Positions 22,242 to 32,239 of a stretch of DNA of 64,000 nucleotides are shown here, in pieces. Under the pieces are notes generated by a model that worked only from the letters and a program-made list of their open reading frames with translations, did not search any database and was not told the origin of the DNA. The number at the start of each line of letters is the position of its first letter. Within the stretch, counting starts at the first letter, position 1. Origin of the DNA: Mesotaenium endlicherianum (Eukaryota > Streptophyta > Zygnematophyceae > Zygnematales > Mesotaeniaceae); assembly GCA_009602735.1 (NCBI GenBank), contig WELA01006130.1:336228-400227 (forward strand). Reading direction: 5' to 3'. A program made the position numbers and the translations under genes.

Positions 22242-25200
22242 CAGTCCCCCCTATTCTACTCCATTGTGTGATTGCAAGTAGGAAGGTGGAGGCATGTGTC
22301 GACGGAGGGGCGTCACATACTTTTATCCACAAGGACTTAGTTAAGCGGCTAAGGCTGCCTACTGTCACCCAAGGGAATAGAAAAATATTCCTTGGAGATG
22401 CCTCAAGTATCCCGGGAGGAGTTATAACCAAGCCTATTGAGGTCCAGTTAGGTTCTGGCATTGCACTTCTAACTGAAACGCTTACATTTGAGNCTTCTAA
22501 CTGAAACGCTTACNCTGAAACGCTTACATTTGAGGTACTCGACACTGGCTTTTATGATCTCGTGCTACGCAGGTACTGGTTTAATAGACATCAAGCTGAA
22601 GTGTGTTGGAGCAGAGGTACAGTTAAAGTAAGAGGAGCCAGTGATGGGCAGACTCACGCGGCACCCACCAGTGCTCTTTCTCTTGTCCTGTGTGGATGGC
22701 AACTGAAGGAAAAAAAGAGGCTTCCAGAAGGATGCAAGTTGCTGAATGCAATGGAGTTCGTCAAAAGCAGGAACCAGAAGGAAGACAAAATATTTTGTTT
22801 GCTGCTAAGAGAGGTACCTCCTCAACCTGAAGAAGTGGTTGAGAAAAAGGTAAGCCCTCCGGAGCACCCTATTGCTGCAAAAATTGTTGCTCAGTACACG
22901 GATGTATTTAATATGCCTCCAGGACTACCCCCTAAGAGGGAAGTAGATCATAGGATTGATTTATTACCAAGTAGTCAGCCACCTTGGCAACGCACTTATT
23001 ATGGCTTGTCTTATGTGGAAAGCGAGGAGTTGAAAACACAGATTGCAGAGCTTGAGGAAAATGGTTATATTTCCCCCAGTAAATCACCCTAGGGCGCACC
23101 CATCCTATTTGTTAAGAAAAAGGATGGCAGTATGCGGATGTGTGTGGATTACAGAGCCCTGAACAGAATTACGGTAAAGAACAAGTATGCTTTACCCAGA
23201 ATCGAGGACTTGCTTGATACCCTGTCTGGTGCTAAGGTGTTCAGTAAGATAGATCTCAAGAGTGGTTATCATCAAATCAGAATTGCTGAGGGGGATGAAC
23301 ACAAGACTGCTTTCCGCACACGTTATGGACACTATGAGTTCAACGTGATGCCCTTTGGATTGACTAATGCTCCTGCTACCTTCATGGGTGCCATGAATGA
23401 CATTTTCAGACCTTATTTGGATAAGTTTGTGCAAGTTTTCCTGGATGATATTTTAATTTTCTCAAAAGGTGAAGCTCAGCACACTGAACACTTAAAGACA
23501 GTCCTGGACACTCTGCGGAAAAATCACTTATGTGCTAAAATGAGCAAGTGTGTTTTTTTTAAGGAAAGTATTGAATTCTTAGGCCACGTTGTCAGTAAGG
23601 AAGGCATCAGAGTGGATCCTAAGAAAGTCCAGACCATAAGGGACTGGCCAGTACCACAGTCTGTCTCTGAAGTTAGATTCTTCCTCGAATTGGCTAACCA
23701 CTTTAGGAGATTTATTAAGAATTATCCTAAAAAGGCCAGTAAACTGACTGACCTTACTAAGAAAGACATAGAGTACGTGTGGGGGGAAAAGCAGCAGGTT
23801 GCCTTCCAAACCCTTAAAGATGCTTTGTGTTTTGCCCTGGTGCTAGCCGTGTATGACCTTAGCAAACCGGTGCAGGTGGTTACTGATGCCTTCGACTTTG
23901 CCATGGGTGCTATTTTGTTGCAGCCTGCTGACAAAACCACAAAGGATGGTAAGGTACGCCAGGAGTGGCATCTTGTGTTCTATGAGTCTATGAAATTTAA
24001 TCCAGCGGAGATTAATTACTCAGTGCATGATAAAGAGCTGCTAGCTATCATTCATGTACTCAAACAGTGGAGAGCATACTTACATGGTAAAGCTTTTAAG
24101 GTGATTACAAATCATCTAGCTCTGACTCACTTTCAGAAGAAGTCCAAGCTGTCGAGGAGGGAGAACCGCTGGAGCCAGATGCTGGAGCAGTTCCAAGTCC
24201 AGATCGACTACAAACCAGGGAAGTTGAATCCTGCTGATGCACTCTCTAGAAGACCTGACTTGCAAGAAAGGAACTTCAGTCAGCATGTCGTAGATAAAGT
24301 CCTGTGTGCACTCACTTCACTAAAGATGAAGAAGTCCTTTCTTGAACAACTTAGGAAAGCCTACCTTTCTGACCCAACATTTGATCCCAGCCCCACTGAT
24401 GGAGTGTGCCCTGCTACTGCACTCGGGTGTAAGTTAAAGGGAGGGGACCGGGTAACTGAAACCACTTCAGGCAGGCTGAAGCTGGTCATTCCTAATAATT
24501 TGGAAATAAGGTCACTCTTACTGAGTCAAGCACATGACAGTTTACTAGGAGGACATTTGGGGCAGGCCAAAATTGTTGGCAAACTGGCAAATCATTATCA
24601 CTGGGAACGGTTGCCTCGAGAGGTCTTGAAATATGTTAAGTCCTGTGATCAGTGTCAAAAGAATAAGTCTAGGCACACACCACCCGGGGGGCTATTACAA
24701 CCACTACCCATCCCAGCTGGACGTTGGAAAACAATATCTATGGACTGGGTGGTAACACTACCCAGACTTGCCAATGGGCATGACTCGATCCTGGTAGTAG
24801 TGGATAAACTGACAAAAATGGTCATTTTCATCCCCACAATTGTCAAAGTAACTGCCCGTAAAATTGCGAGACAGTTCTACAACCATGTAGTATGCCAACA
24901 TGGGCTACCCTCTAATATCATCTCAAACGAGGACTAAACATTTACCTCTAATTTTGGAGAGCTTTAATGGGGTTAATGGGAGTCATACAGCTGCTCAGCA
25001 CAGCAAACCACCCTCAGACTGATGGACAGATTGAAAGAACTAACCAAGTTCTGCAAGAGGTGCTGAGAGCAAATATTAACCAACAACAAGATAATTGGGA
25101 TGACCTGTTGCCTCAAATTCAGTTTGCAGTCAACAGTGCGGTGCACGCATCAACGAGAAGCACTCCTTTTGAACTCAGTCTGGGTAGAGTTCCTAAGTCT

Positions 25201-25473
25201 CCTTTAGATGTGCTAGGGAAGTCTTTAACTTACCCTGAGGGGATTGACAATCCGGTGTCTCTCCAGTTAACTCAAGAGTTTGGTGACACCCTGTCAGAAG
25301 TCCAACACAATCTGCACAAAGCCCAGGAAAATCATCAAAAATACGCTAATCAACACCGTCGAGAATTGTCATTTTCAAAGGGCAATTTGGTCAAACTGCA
25401 TTCTCAACACTTGTACCTGCCTGCTGTGGTCAAGAAAAAGCTTGGTCCGGTTTGGGTCGGTCCATATTCGGTG
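22242..25473 (+). pseudogene. pol: Pol of the outer family Q element, resumed after the nested insertion
   Basis: Continues the protease ([11 protein letters not shown] near 22300), then RT, RNase H and integrase. The longest clean frame is 23132-24937 (601 codons), with the RT active site FLDDIL near 23440, an RNase [13 protein letters not shown] region, the integrase HHCC finger ([15 protein letters not shown]) and SMDWVV. Defects include a scrambled repeat with two Ns at 22490-22515, a TAG at 23090-23092 just before the RT core, and a TAA at 24935-24937 at the second integrase Asp motif, where DRD-type residues are degraded to NED. A last frame (24967-25473) carries integrase C-terminal sequence up to LGPVWVGPYSV. 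There the homology to the nested element stops abruptly and unrelated sequence begins, removing the chromodomain. Confidence 0.88.
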
Positions 25474-26335
25474 GCCGTCCTCGTTTGCAGTGAGACTGGT
25501 CGATCCATGGGATATTTGTACAGGGACCTGGCAGAGGTCATTGCACCCATGATTGATGACGCAGACATCTGCATTGAACTTGAGCTCAAAAAATTCATGG
25601 AGGATCTGAAGCGAGACTTGCCCAAGAAGGTCAGTTCTTGTTTGACCCATCCTCTTTCATGTTGGTGAGTATTGGCCACCTCTCTCCTGCTCTGTTAGCT
25701 GCATGCAGACACCGCCTCTCTGACACCACTGCACTGGCATTATGCAGCAAGGTCTTCTTATGCACCTTTTTATTTGCATACAGACGAATGCGGAGCATTT
25801 GCTACCATGGACAAGTCTCAACTGCGATTGCCCAACTGCCCCCTTCAGGTTGTCTCCATCCTTTGTTCTCGCTCACCTGTAGTTGCTTATCATATGCTAA
25901 TAAGAGCGACTCTAACTTGAGCGTCTGTATTTTGCAGAGGATTGACAATGACTATGAGGTCTGCAGAGGACTGACAATGACTATGAGGGGGATTTGTCTG
26001 AAGCGTCGAAAGAAGTCACCCCACACCGTAGACCTCAACTCCATTCTACCCATCAGCTGCCGCTTGTGGAGGAGAAACCTTGTGTTGCTCCACCGCGTCC
26101 TCCTGTGCCTTTGTCGTTGTCTGCCATCAACGCTCAACCCTTGCCTGCAGTACCTCCTCTGGTTGGCAGCATCGGCCGGCTTGGGTGTCATTCCTTGCAC
26201 AGTGGGGACAAAAAGGAGAATGTGCGCCCTGCAGGGGCAGAAGCGTGGCGCCTTTCTTCTGAGGTCATTTCCAAACGCATTCAGCCTCGCCAATTGGATG
26301 CAGAAGAAAGGTGCAAGAGAGGAGTCTAGCCTTGC
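25474..26335 (+). pseudogene. Host-gene-like segment (HIRAN-like) inside the outer family Q element
   Basis: At 25474 the integrase homology ends and a different coding sequence follows in frame: AVLVCSETGRSMGYLYRDL then AEVIAPMIDDADICIELEL. This resembles the C-terminal half of a HIRAN domain, found in SNF2-type DNA repair helicases (G-x-x-x-GYL-x-R-x-LA-x-x-x-APMID pattern). A GTCAGT donor follows PKK at about 25630, and a pyrimidine-rich tract ending TTTTGCAG at 25936 looks like an acceptor, so an intron of about 300 bp appears to be retained. The next exon-like frame (about 25960-26329) encodes Pro-rich text such as VAPPRPPVPLSLSAI and ends in a stop. A 29-bp stretch is tandemly duplicated at about 25937-25990. 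The HIRAN call is inference. Confidence 0.4.
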
Positions 26336-26801
26336 TGAGGCATAGACCCCTGCTACATCCCCCACTTTGCTGAGGACTGGGCAGTCCTCGGCACAGGCAG
26401 CCTTGCAGCAGCTTGGAGATACCAGCCCACCAGGAGATCCAGAGCTCCAGTGGCTGGGAAGTTTCAGCAGGAGGAGTCCGACCCCAGGAGGTGAGACTCA
26501 GGCAGACGGGACAGACAGGAGGGTTGCCAAGGAGGCAGCCAGAGGGCAGCCACCATCCCCCTCTCATAAAGGGCATGTGCCCTTAGCCCATGTCATGCAG
26601 CACCCTTCTAGCATGCCAGTGTATGTTCACGTCAGTTTGAGAGCTGCACAGGAGAGGGCTGTCTCCATCAACTTGCAGAGTGTGCAAGAGGAGGCTGCCC
26701 CGTTGTTACGTTCCCCTCTCGGTTCACCTTGGTCTGAGCCCCCAGGTTTCAGGAGACCACCAAATAGGAGAAGGAGGTCCAGGCCCACGTCTCGCTCCTA
26801 A
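26336..26801 (+). pseudogene. ORF3 C-terminal remnant, outer family Q element
   Basis: Frame 26367-26801 (144 codons) matches the C-terminal part of ORF3 in the nested element. Shared anchors include QTPSPG/RSPTPGGETQ, LAHVMQHPS, MPVYV, LRAAQE, VQE, LLRSP and GFRRP. It is uninterrupted here, whereas the nested copy has a frameshift near 21195. The N-terminal and middle parts of ORF3 are absent, replaced by the host-like segment. Function unknown. Confidence 0.6.
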
Positions 26802-26941
26802 GAGGATAGGGCCCCTGGTACTTAATTTGTTCTTGTCTTTGTTTACAGTCAATCTGCTTTTGTGTTGCACATGAGTTACTTTGTTGCAGTCAAATAGTTA
26901 AAAGGTGTTGTTGAGTCGACAATAATGTAAGATGGAAAGAT

Positions 26942-27675
26942 TGTAATGAATAAGTATATTAAGTAGATTTAATATACATTTGAATATAATAGTTAAATAA
27001 GGCCAGTCTCCTGAAGTGTAGTTAATATTAAGTTTGCTGGATGCTTAACACTTAGTTTAATGACTCAGCCATGGGCAACATGCTGAAGTCAACTTAGGTC
27101 AGCTTGCTGACTCAAGTCAGCACCCTGACACATTCTTTGACAGTCAGCTCACTGCCGTACTCGGTAGAAGCGAACTGCCTAGTTATGCATCTAAGTGTGG
27201 TGTGCTAGATGAATGGCCAGATGCCACCCTTAAGGTAGATGGCAATTTGGAATGATGGAAGATGGTTGTGGATTTGGTTAGCCGAGGTCCTACCAACGAG
27301 GTTAACTCCCCGGCAGGCGGTGCCATCGCACTTGCCGTTAAACAATAAATCCATTCCATGTGCATATGCTAGGTATTGCTCTCAAGTTCGGCATTCAGAA
27401 ACAAGGCCAACTCTCTTGTACCGCTTACTGAGAGATATCTAAATCCAAGGCAAGAAGCCATTGATGTGAACTGGCTTCTAACATTGCTTATGTATGAGTT
27501 TAGTGACTGCATGATTGATGCTCGTTTACTTGCATTTGACTTATGAGTATTGTTTACTGCTAGTGTATTGTCTTTTTTGTTAAATCCGTTAACAAAAAAT
27601 ACCATAAAGATTACTTGCGGATATAAAGATCTTCTATTAATTGTTATTCGCCTTTATGCAAGTCAATTCACTTCA
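26942..27675 (+). repeat. 3' LTR of the outer family Q element
   Basis: About 734 bp, beginning TGTAATGAATAAG and ending CAATTCACTTCA. It is preceded by a weak purine tract (AGATGGAAAGA). It is clearly family Q but strongly diverged from 11041-11738, and contains a small local duplication (GTCAGC motifs near 27095-27125). It abuts a minus-strand RT sequence directly. Confidence 0.85.
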
Positions 27676-28620
27676 GATATCATTGAGGTAAACCTGGACG
27701 AAATTACCCAAGTACGGTCTAAACACGTCATTCATTGTGCTTTGGAATGTTGCCGGTGCATTGGTAAGTCCATAACTAAGGACTTTGTATTGGAAGTGAC
27801 CAATAAGCGTCCGAAACGTTGTCTTAGGAACATCCTTTGGTGTGATTCGAATTTTATGGTAGCCCTGGGCTCGATCAAGTGAGGAGAACAATCACGCTCC
27901 CTGCAACGAATCAAACAAATCATTAATGCAAGGAAGCGAATAGCGTTTCTTGACTGTGATATTGTTCAACGCACAGTAATCAATGCACATACGTAGGGTC
28001 CCATCTTTTTTTTGCACAAAGAGAAAAAGTGCCCCGAATGAAGACGAGCTCGGCTCAATCCATCCTTTGGCTAGCAAGTCGGTTATTTGGTCCTTCATTT
28101 CCTGAAGCTCCAACGGGCTTAGGCGATATATAGGTTGCCATGTGGGTTGAGCATCAGGATCAAGAGGGATTGCATGCCCAATATTTCGATCAGGTAGTAA
28201 CCCGGCTAGTATTTCAGGTGGGAACACAGACTTATGCTTCTGCAATAGAGCAGACAGTTCAGTTGTTAGGGTTGCCACATGATCAGGGATTTCTAACATG
28301 TGCTCTTTCGATAAGAGCTGAGTGGAGACCTCTGAGGGTGCTTGTCTCAGTAATCCGTGGAAAACATGCTGACCTCGCTTTGCCAAGCGCCGAGCTTGCT
28401 TAATGGACAAAAGAAGAGTCGGTTCAGGAATTTCTATCTCCATGACGGGCTTAAGAGAGTGAAGAGTTATCTTGTGACCTCCCTTGCGAAAAAGGCATGT
28501 GTGTTGACCGTAGTCTAACAATGCCGTTGTTTGCGTAACCCAAGTGTTATCCAAAATTGCATCAACACAATCGGGCAAGTTTGTGACATAGAACTTTTTG
28601 TTGCCATGGTATGAATGCAC
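27676..28620 (-). pseudogene. pol: Reverse transcriptase fragment, family R
   Basis: Two adjoining frames, 28620-27892 and 27891-27673, separated by an in-frame stop just after SLQGA. They read through a protease-RT linker, then the RT core with [34 protein letters not shown] and the [18 protein letters not shown] block, and end at FVQVYLNDI. The active-site tetrad is LNDI instead of the usual V/I-D-D, so the catalytic Asp pair is damaged. The copy is inactive. It is cut at 27676 by the LTR of the outer family Q element. Confidence 0.88.
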
Positions 28621-28680
28621 TTTAAGCGGTAACTTGATTATTCCTGTAATGTTGGCTAAAGAACCATTGCCAAGGCGTAG

Positions 28681-29019
28681 TTATTCAACCTTCCTTAGAG
28701 GGACTAACTTCATTTCAAGCGCAAGACGTGCACTAATGAAGCTATTTGATGCTCCTGAATCTATGACAGTGAGACATGACCGGCCTGAGATGCGCACCTC
28801 AAACGTCATACTTAAAGCCAATGAAGCATTATGCATCACAAGCAACGTCCTCGCCTTGAGAGGAAAGTGGGAAATATGGAGTTTCTTTACCAAAATCCCA
28901 TTTTGCATTGCCGAACCCGCGGGAAACTGAGTGATTGGCTCAAACTTCTTGCGTTTGTGCGTGAATGCAGCAATATAAATTGGTGCAAGATACTTGTGCA
29001 GTTTCCGCAAGCGAGACAA
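28681..29019 (-). pseudogene. Aspartic protease region, family R
   Basis: A 112-codon minus-strand frame with TVIDSGASNSFIS, the retropepsin active site, preceded by a beta-strand-like region (FEVRISGRSCL). It is separated from the RT frame by a stop and a short gap, so the polyprotein is broken. Confidence 0.8.
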
Positions 29020-29294
29020 GTGTGCGTAACACTAGTCAAGGTTAGGATCATGCTGTTGAAAGTGCAAGAACATGCAAGCATGGATGCACTCGAGTTCCGC
29101 AAACTCGTCAAAGGTCAATACTTGCATACCAATATATTAAGAATGGAACATAACTATATCGAGTATGCCAGAGAGAACAATAACTTTTGGTGTATGCAAA
29201 CAAACACCTAGAATTTCTTATTCACTAAGTAGTGTTGTCAATAGCTCAGAAAGACGCGCAGTGACCGGCTTTTAAGCGACCTTGGTGGGACCAA

Positions 29295-29490
29295 TCTTCA
29301 AATCCTTTCTTGAAGGACACATTTTGGAGGTATGTCCCTGTTTGCCACATGAAAAACACAGGCCTGTCGCCACAATGTGGTGACGAGCCTCGGTGTTTTC
29401 AAGCTTGCGAGTCTTTGGGGCAGAACTTGATGAATTGACAATGTTGCCCCCTTTGGAAGGGGTATGCCGTTTCGGACCCCCCTCACAAGA
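29295..29490 (-). pseudogene. gag: Gag zinc-knuckle region, family R
   Basis: On the minus strand, around 29370-29310, the reading CFSCGKQGHTSKMC gives a canonical CCHC knuckle (C-x2-C-x4-H-x4-C). The surrounding Gag frame is short and interrupted. No clear capsid-like region survives between this point and the primer-binding site. Confidence 0.7.
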
Positions 29491-29988
29491 TCAAAGAGAG
29501 CTGGTACTAGGAGGACGTGTAGTGCAAACAGGCTGACAAGGAGGCTGTACGGCGGGCTCCTTTTGTGGCATCGTCTCTCGAGCTACATCGGACCCTAGGC
29601 CACCTTGAAATTGCTAAGGCGGGGAGGGCTTGTAGGAAGGCGTCGATGTCGAGGCCTGCCCAAGGGTGGCGGGTGGGAGGGGCTTGGGAGGAACGTTGCC
29701 AGCGGTCCCTAATGTGCCGGCAACCCCTTGGACAGCCTGCAAGTAGGAACAGATTGCGATGTTAAAAGCATAGTGGAAACAAAGCGAGGATGCGAAATGA
29801 ACGTGGTGAAAGGGGCTAAGCTAGCAATTTTCCGCTAGCGCCTAATTCGCCTAGGGGATCGTTGAGGTTGTCATCGTTGCTAGCGAGTGAGCGGCAGGAG
29901 CGGTTGCACCAACAGCAGCTGCGACGGCTTTATAGCGAATTCGAGGTAACACCGAAAAATGGAGAAAAAATTTCTCGTCGGAAAATGC
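29491..29988. other. Degenerate family R leader or gag region
   Basis: No supportable coding frame. The stretch lies between the zinc knuckle and the 5S-like fragments of the minus-strand element and probably holds decayed gag sequence. Confidence 0.4.
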
Positions 29989-30150
29989 TAAGCGATTGTA
30001 TATCAAGACAGTACTGGGATGGGTGAGCGCTCGTCAATCTGCTCCAGAAACTATAATAAGCGTCCGTAGCGCAGGGCAAGACTGGGATGGGTGACCACTC
30101 GGCAATCTGTCCCACGATCGTAGCGCAGGGCAATACTGGGATGGGTGACC
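29989..30150 (+). repeat. Three 5S-rRNA-like 3'-half fragments in tandem
   Basis: Three consecutive segments (about 29989-30045, 30057-30113 and 30114-30150) each contain ACTGGGATGGGTGA, which resembles the 5S rRNA region around its box C promoter (ACTAGGATGGGTGACC in plants). The middle copy also keeps AAGCGT upstream and CGGCAATCTG downstream, so about 57 bp of 5S-like sequence is recognisable. The 5' half with box A is missing. They lie antisense to the family R element, in its leader between primer-binding site and gag. These are 5S-derived fragments, not functional rRNA genes. Confidence 0.6.
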
Positions 30151-30244
30151 ATCCTAATAAAGAGTTGCCCCAAAAATATATCTTCTCGAAATATATTTTT
30201 CAACCACTTAAAAAAATAAAAAATCCTTGGAGAAATCAGGATCG

Positions 30245-30256
30245 GCTCCAATACCA
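30245..30256 (-). other. Primer-binding site of the minus-strand family R element
   Basis: On the minus strand TGGTATTGGAGC starts one base after the LTR edge at 30258. It is similar to the iMet-type sites of the other families but differs from TGGTATCAGAGC at two positions. This fixes the orientation of the element. Confidence 0.75.
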
Positions 30257-30257
30257 A

Positions 30258-31248
30258 TGTAACGTTTTTGCCTCTCACGAGGATCTTTGCTTGGTATTTG
30301 AGGATAATTTAATATTAGCGGAAAAGAAATAGCGATAACTTCGAGAAAATAGATAATCCTTGTGAAAGCGAAAATAAAAACTAACGTAGAATTTGTGCTT
30401 GTGAGAGTTGCACTCACAATGACTCTTGCGAGTATATATACTTGCACAACATGAGACACTAGAGTGCTTCGAGTCACCACCTAGGGCACTGGTTCATGTT
30501 CAACAAAAACAGGCGAAGGGGTATAAATCCGTTCGGCTGAATGCTCGTAACGCGCCGTTTGGCCGTTTGGAGACTTTTCGACGGTTTCCTTAAAACCGTT
30601 TCACGCCAAACGGGCGTTTCCGCGTTCACGCGACTTTCCGAAAAGTCGCGACTGTCCGCAAGGTCGCGTACAGATTCATCAGACATGAACCGATAGTCAT
30701 AATAACTATTTTAGCCAAATCGTTTGGGTGTGAACAAATCAAACGAAAGGTCGCGGGTTCGAATCCGCCGAAATGCAAATTCACTTTGCATATTGTATTT
30801 CGTTTGACTTTACAGCAATTCTCGGAACCGCAACGCATCGACCGGGAGGTTGCGGGTTTGATTCCGACCGGTGGCTCCCTTGGGCCAAAACTTGTTGTTT
30901 TCTTTCGGGTTAATGACGCGTCATTTAACCAAAAACAATGTTAATATCCGAAATAATGACAACCAAAATAAGTTAATCAATCCTCAATTGATTGAGTTAT
31001 TCCATCATGGTTAATCAAAGTAACTTAATGATTAATTACGTTATACTTTTGCAAAGTAATCGAATTACCTTACGATTCTTTTTGCAATAGCATTCGAGTC
31101 GTTTCGCCAATCAACCAGGAATTAGTCGGCGCACGTGTGTGTCAAAATAATTTGATGAACATGCAATCTTATACAATATAAAAGTAACACGTCTTCTAGG
31201 TAACTAGAAATACATTCTAAATACACCTAAAAAGCTCAGATCGTTATT
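30258..31248 (-). repeat. 5' LTR of the family R element, carrying tRNA-like modules
   Basis: About 991 bp, homologous along its length to the solo LTR at 8644-9672 and, inverted, to 38641-39502. The right edge is mutated relative to TGCAACGATT in the third copy. On the strand opposite to the element it contains two tRNA-like arms: about 30712-30775 with TAGCCAAATCG and GGTTCGAATCC, and about 30822-30880 with GGTTTGATTCC. These resemble pol III A and B boxes. An AT-rich TATATATA stretch near 30432 may be the LTR promoter. Confidence 0.8.
30712..30775 (+). other. tRNA-derived segment within the family R LTR
   Basis: The TAGCCAAATCG start resembles an A box, and AGGTCGCGGGTTCGAATCC a T-arm with perfect B box. 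About 45 bp separate them, as in a tRNA. The equivalent region of the solo LTR (9205-9262) keeps GGTCGCGGGTTCAAATCC. The copy at 38641-39502 has the inverse, degraded to a GGGTTGAACCCC type at 39107-39120. Without folding I treat it as tRNA-derived rather than a working tRNA. Confidence 0.45.
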
Positions 31249-32213
31249 GAAACATATGGTTGTAAGCAATATACTGGTCAGCTCAAGCAATTCCCTGATG
31301 TTCCATGTATCATTGCTATCCCATCCATACTTATGGCAATGTACTTACTCAGTTAGTACGTACACTTGCTCCAACAGTGTATTGCAACCCACAGTTTACA
31401 CCAGTCACTCACTGATGCTCCTGATATTAATGCAGTACATACATAAGATGTGGCGGTGTATGACTCAATTAGTACATACACTTGCTACTAAGTATGCAGG
31501 TAAGCACAGCTTACTGAATACTCCAAATACACATCCCATCTTCCTCTCCCCAACTTAAATAGCTGTCGACCCGAAAAATACTCAACATTTTGAGTAGCAA
31601 GAAACTGCTCACAAATGATGTAGGATGAAAGGCCTTGTCATTACAAACCCGTAGAAATTTACAGAAGTGAAAACTGATAAGAAACAAAGAAGTTATGCCT
31701 ATTTATAATTTTCTGCCTAAGTGCTCCTCCCTAGGAGGAAGCTACGGATTTTCCTAAGTGTTCGTCAAATCGTCCCTTCCAGAATATTCGTGAGTAAGCC
31801 AGATCAGTCTAATCTGACGTGTCGGGCCGAATTGACGTCCACATACATGCATCGACATTACTAGAATATTCTATCTTAGACGCGCTAGGCTAAACTGAAA
31901 CTTCTAGGTAAATCGACCTAGTCGGCACTCCGCGTCAGCCGAACTTACGTGAAGGTTCGAGTTCATTCTAACGGGCCAGATCGCTCGACGCTGTCGGTCA
32001 ATCCGACGGTCGCGCTCACCGCGAATTAAGGACAGTCGTCAACCGAACTCAAAACTAATAAAACTTCGGAAATCCATAACTCTCTCAATACTTGACCAAA
32101 TTTGATGAACTTTATATCAAAATGACCACAAAAATGCACTCTACACTACTATACAATCAAAACATACTTTCATGAAATTCAAAAATATACTTCATAAACC
32201 TATGACCTTACAA
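31249..32213. repeat. Non-coding region with an S-type repeat
   Basis: No coding frame. From about 31600 to 32200 the sequence is recognisably similar, in the same orientation, to two blocks further right: about 31607-31695 to 40470-40580, and about 31795-32200 to 42190-42520 (shared strings include TTGACGTCCACATACAT and AATCCGACGGT). This looks like a dispersed repeat, perhaps an LTR, of a family not otherwise represented here. The edges are not clear. Confidence 0.5.
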
Positions 32214-32239
32214 CGACCAAGAAAGAACTCCAGTCATTC

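Larger units (their letters stand above)
11041..27675 (+). mobile_element. Old family Q Ty3/gypsy element, split by a nested insertion
   Basis: A 5' LTR at 11041-11738, primer-binding site, degenerate gag to 13462, then the nested element 13463-22241, then its pol from 22242, a host-like segment, an ORF3 remnant and an LTR at 26942-27675. The two halves belong together because the nested element is bounded by CAGTC on both sides, and the joined protease region matches the uninterrupted version in the nested element. The outer LTRs differ strongly by eye and no target duplication is evident (CTTGA left, GATAT right). The element is therefore very old, or its right end comes from recombination with another copy. 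Confidence 0.75.
27676..31248 (-). mobile_element. Family R Ty3/gypsy element, minus strand, truncated
   Basis: Read on the minus strand: 5' LTR (31248-30258), primer-binding site (30256-30245), a leader with 5S-rRNA-like segments, gag zinc knuckle (about 29310-29370), protease (about 28720-28790), then RT up to the active-site region at 27676. There the family Q LTR begins. RNase H, integrase and the 3' LTR are missing. The 5' LTR assignment rests on homology to 8644-9672 and on the primer-binding site lying exactly at its edge. A different copy of the same LTR family, with PPT and chromodomain remnant, is at 38474-39502 on the plus strand. Confidence 0.8.

Noticed and set aside
29989-30150. 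Functional 5S rRNA genes
   Set aside because: Only the 3' half around box C is recognisable in each copy; box A and the 5' half are absent, and the copies are too close together.
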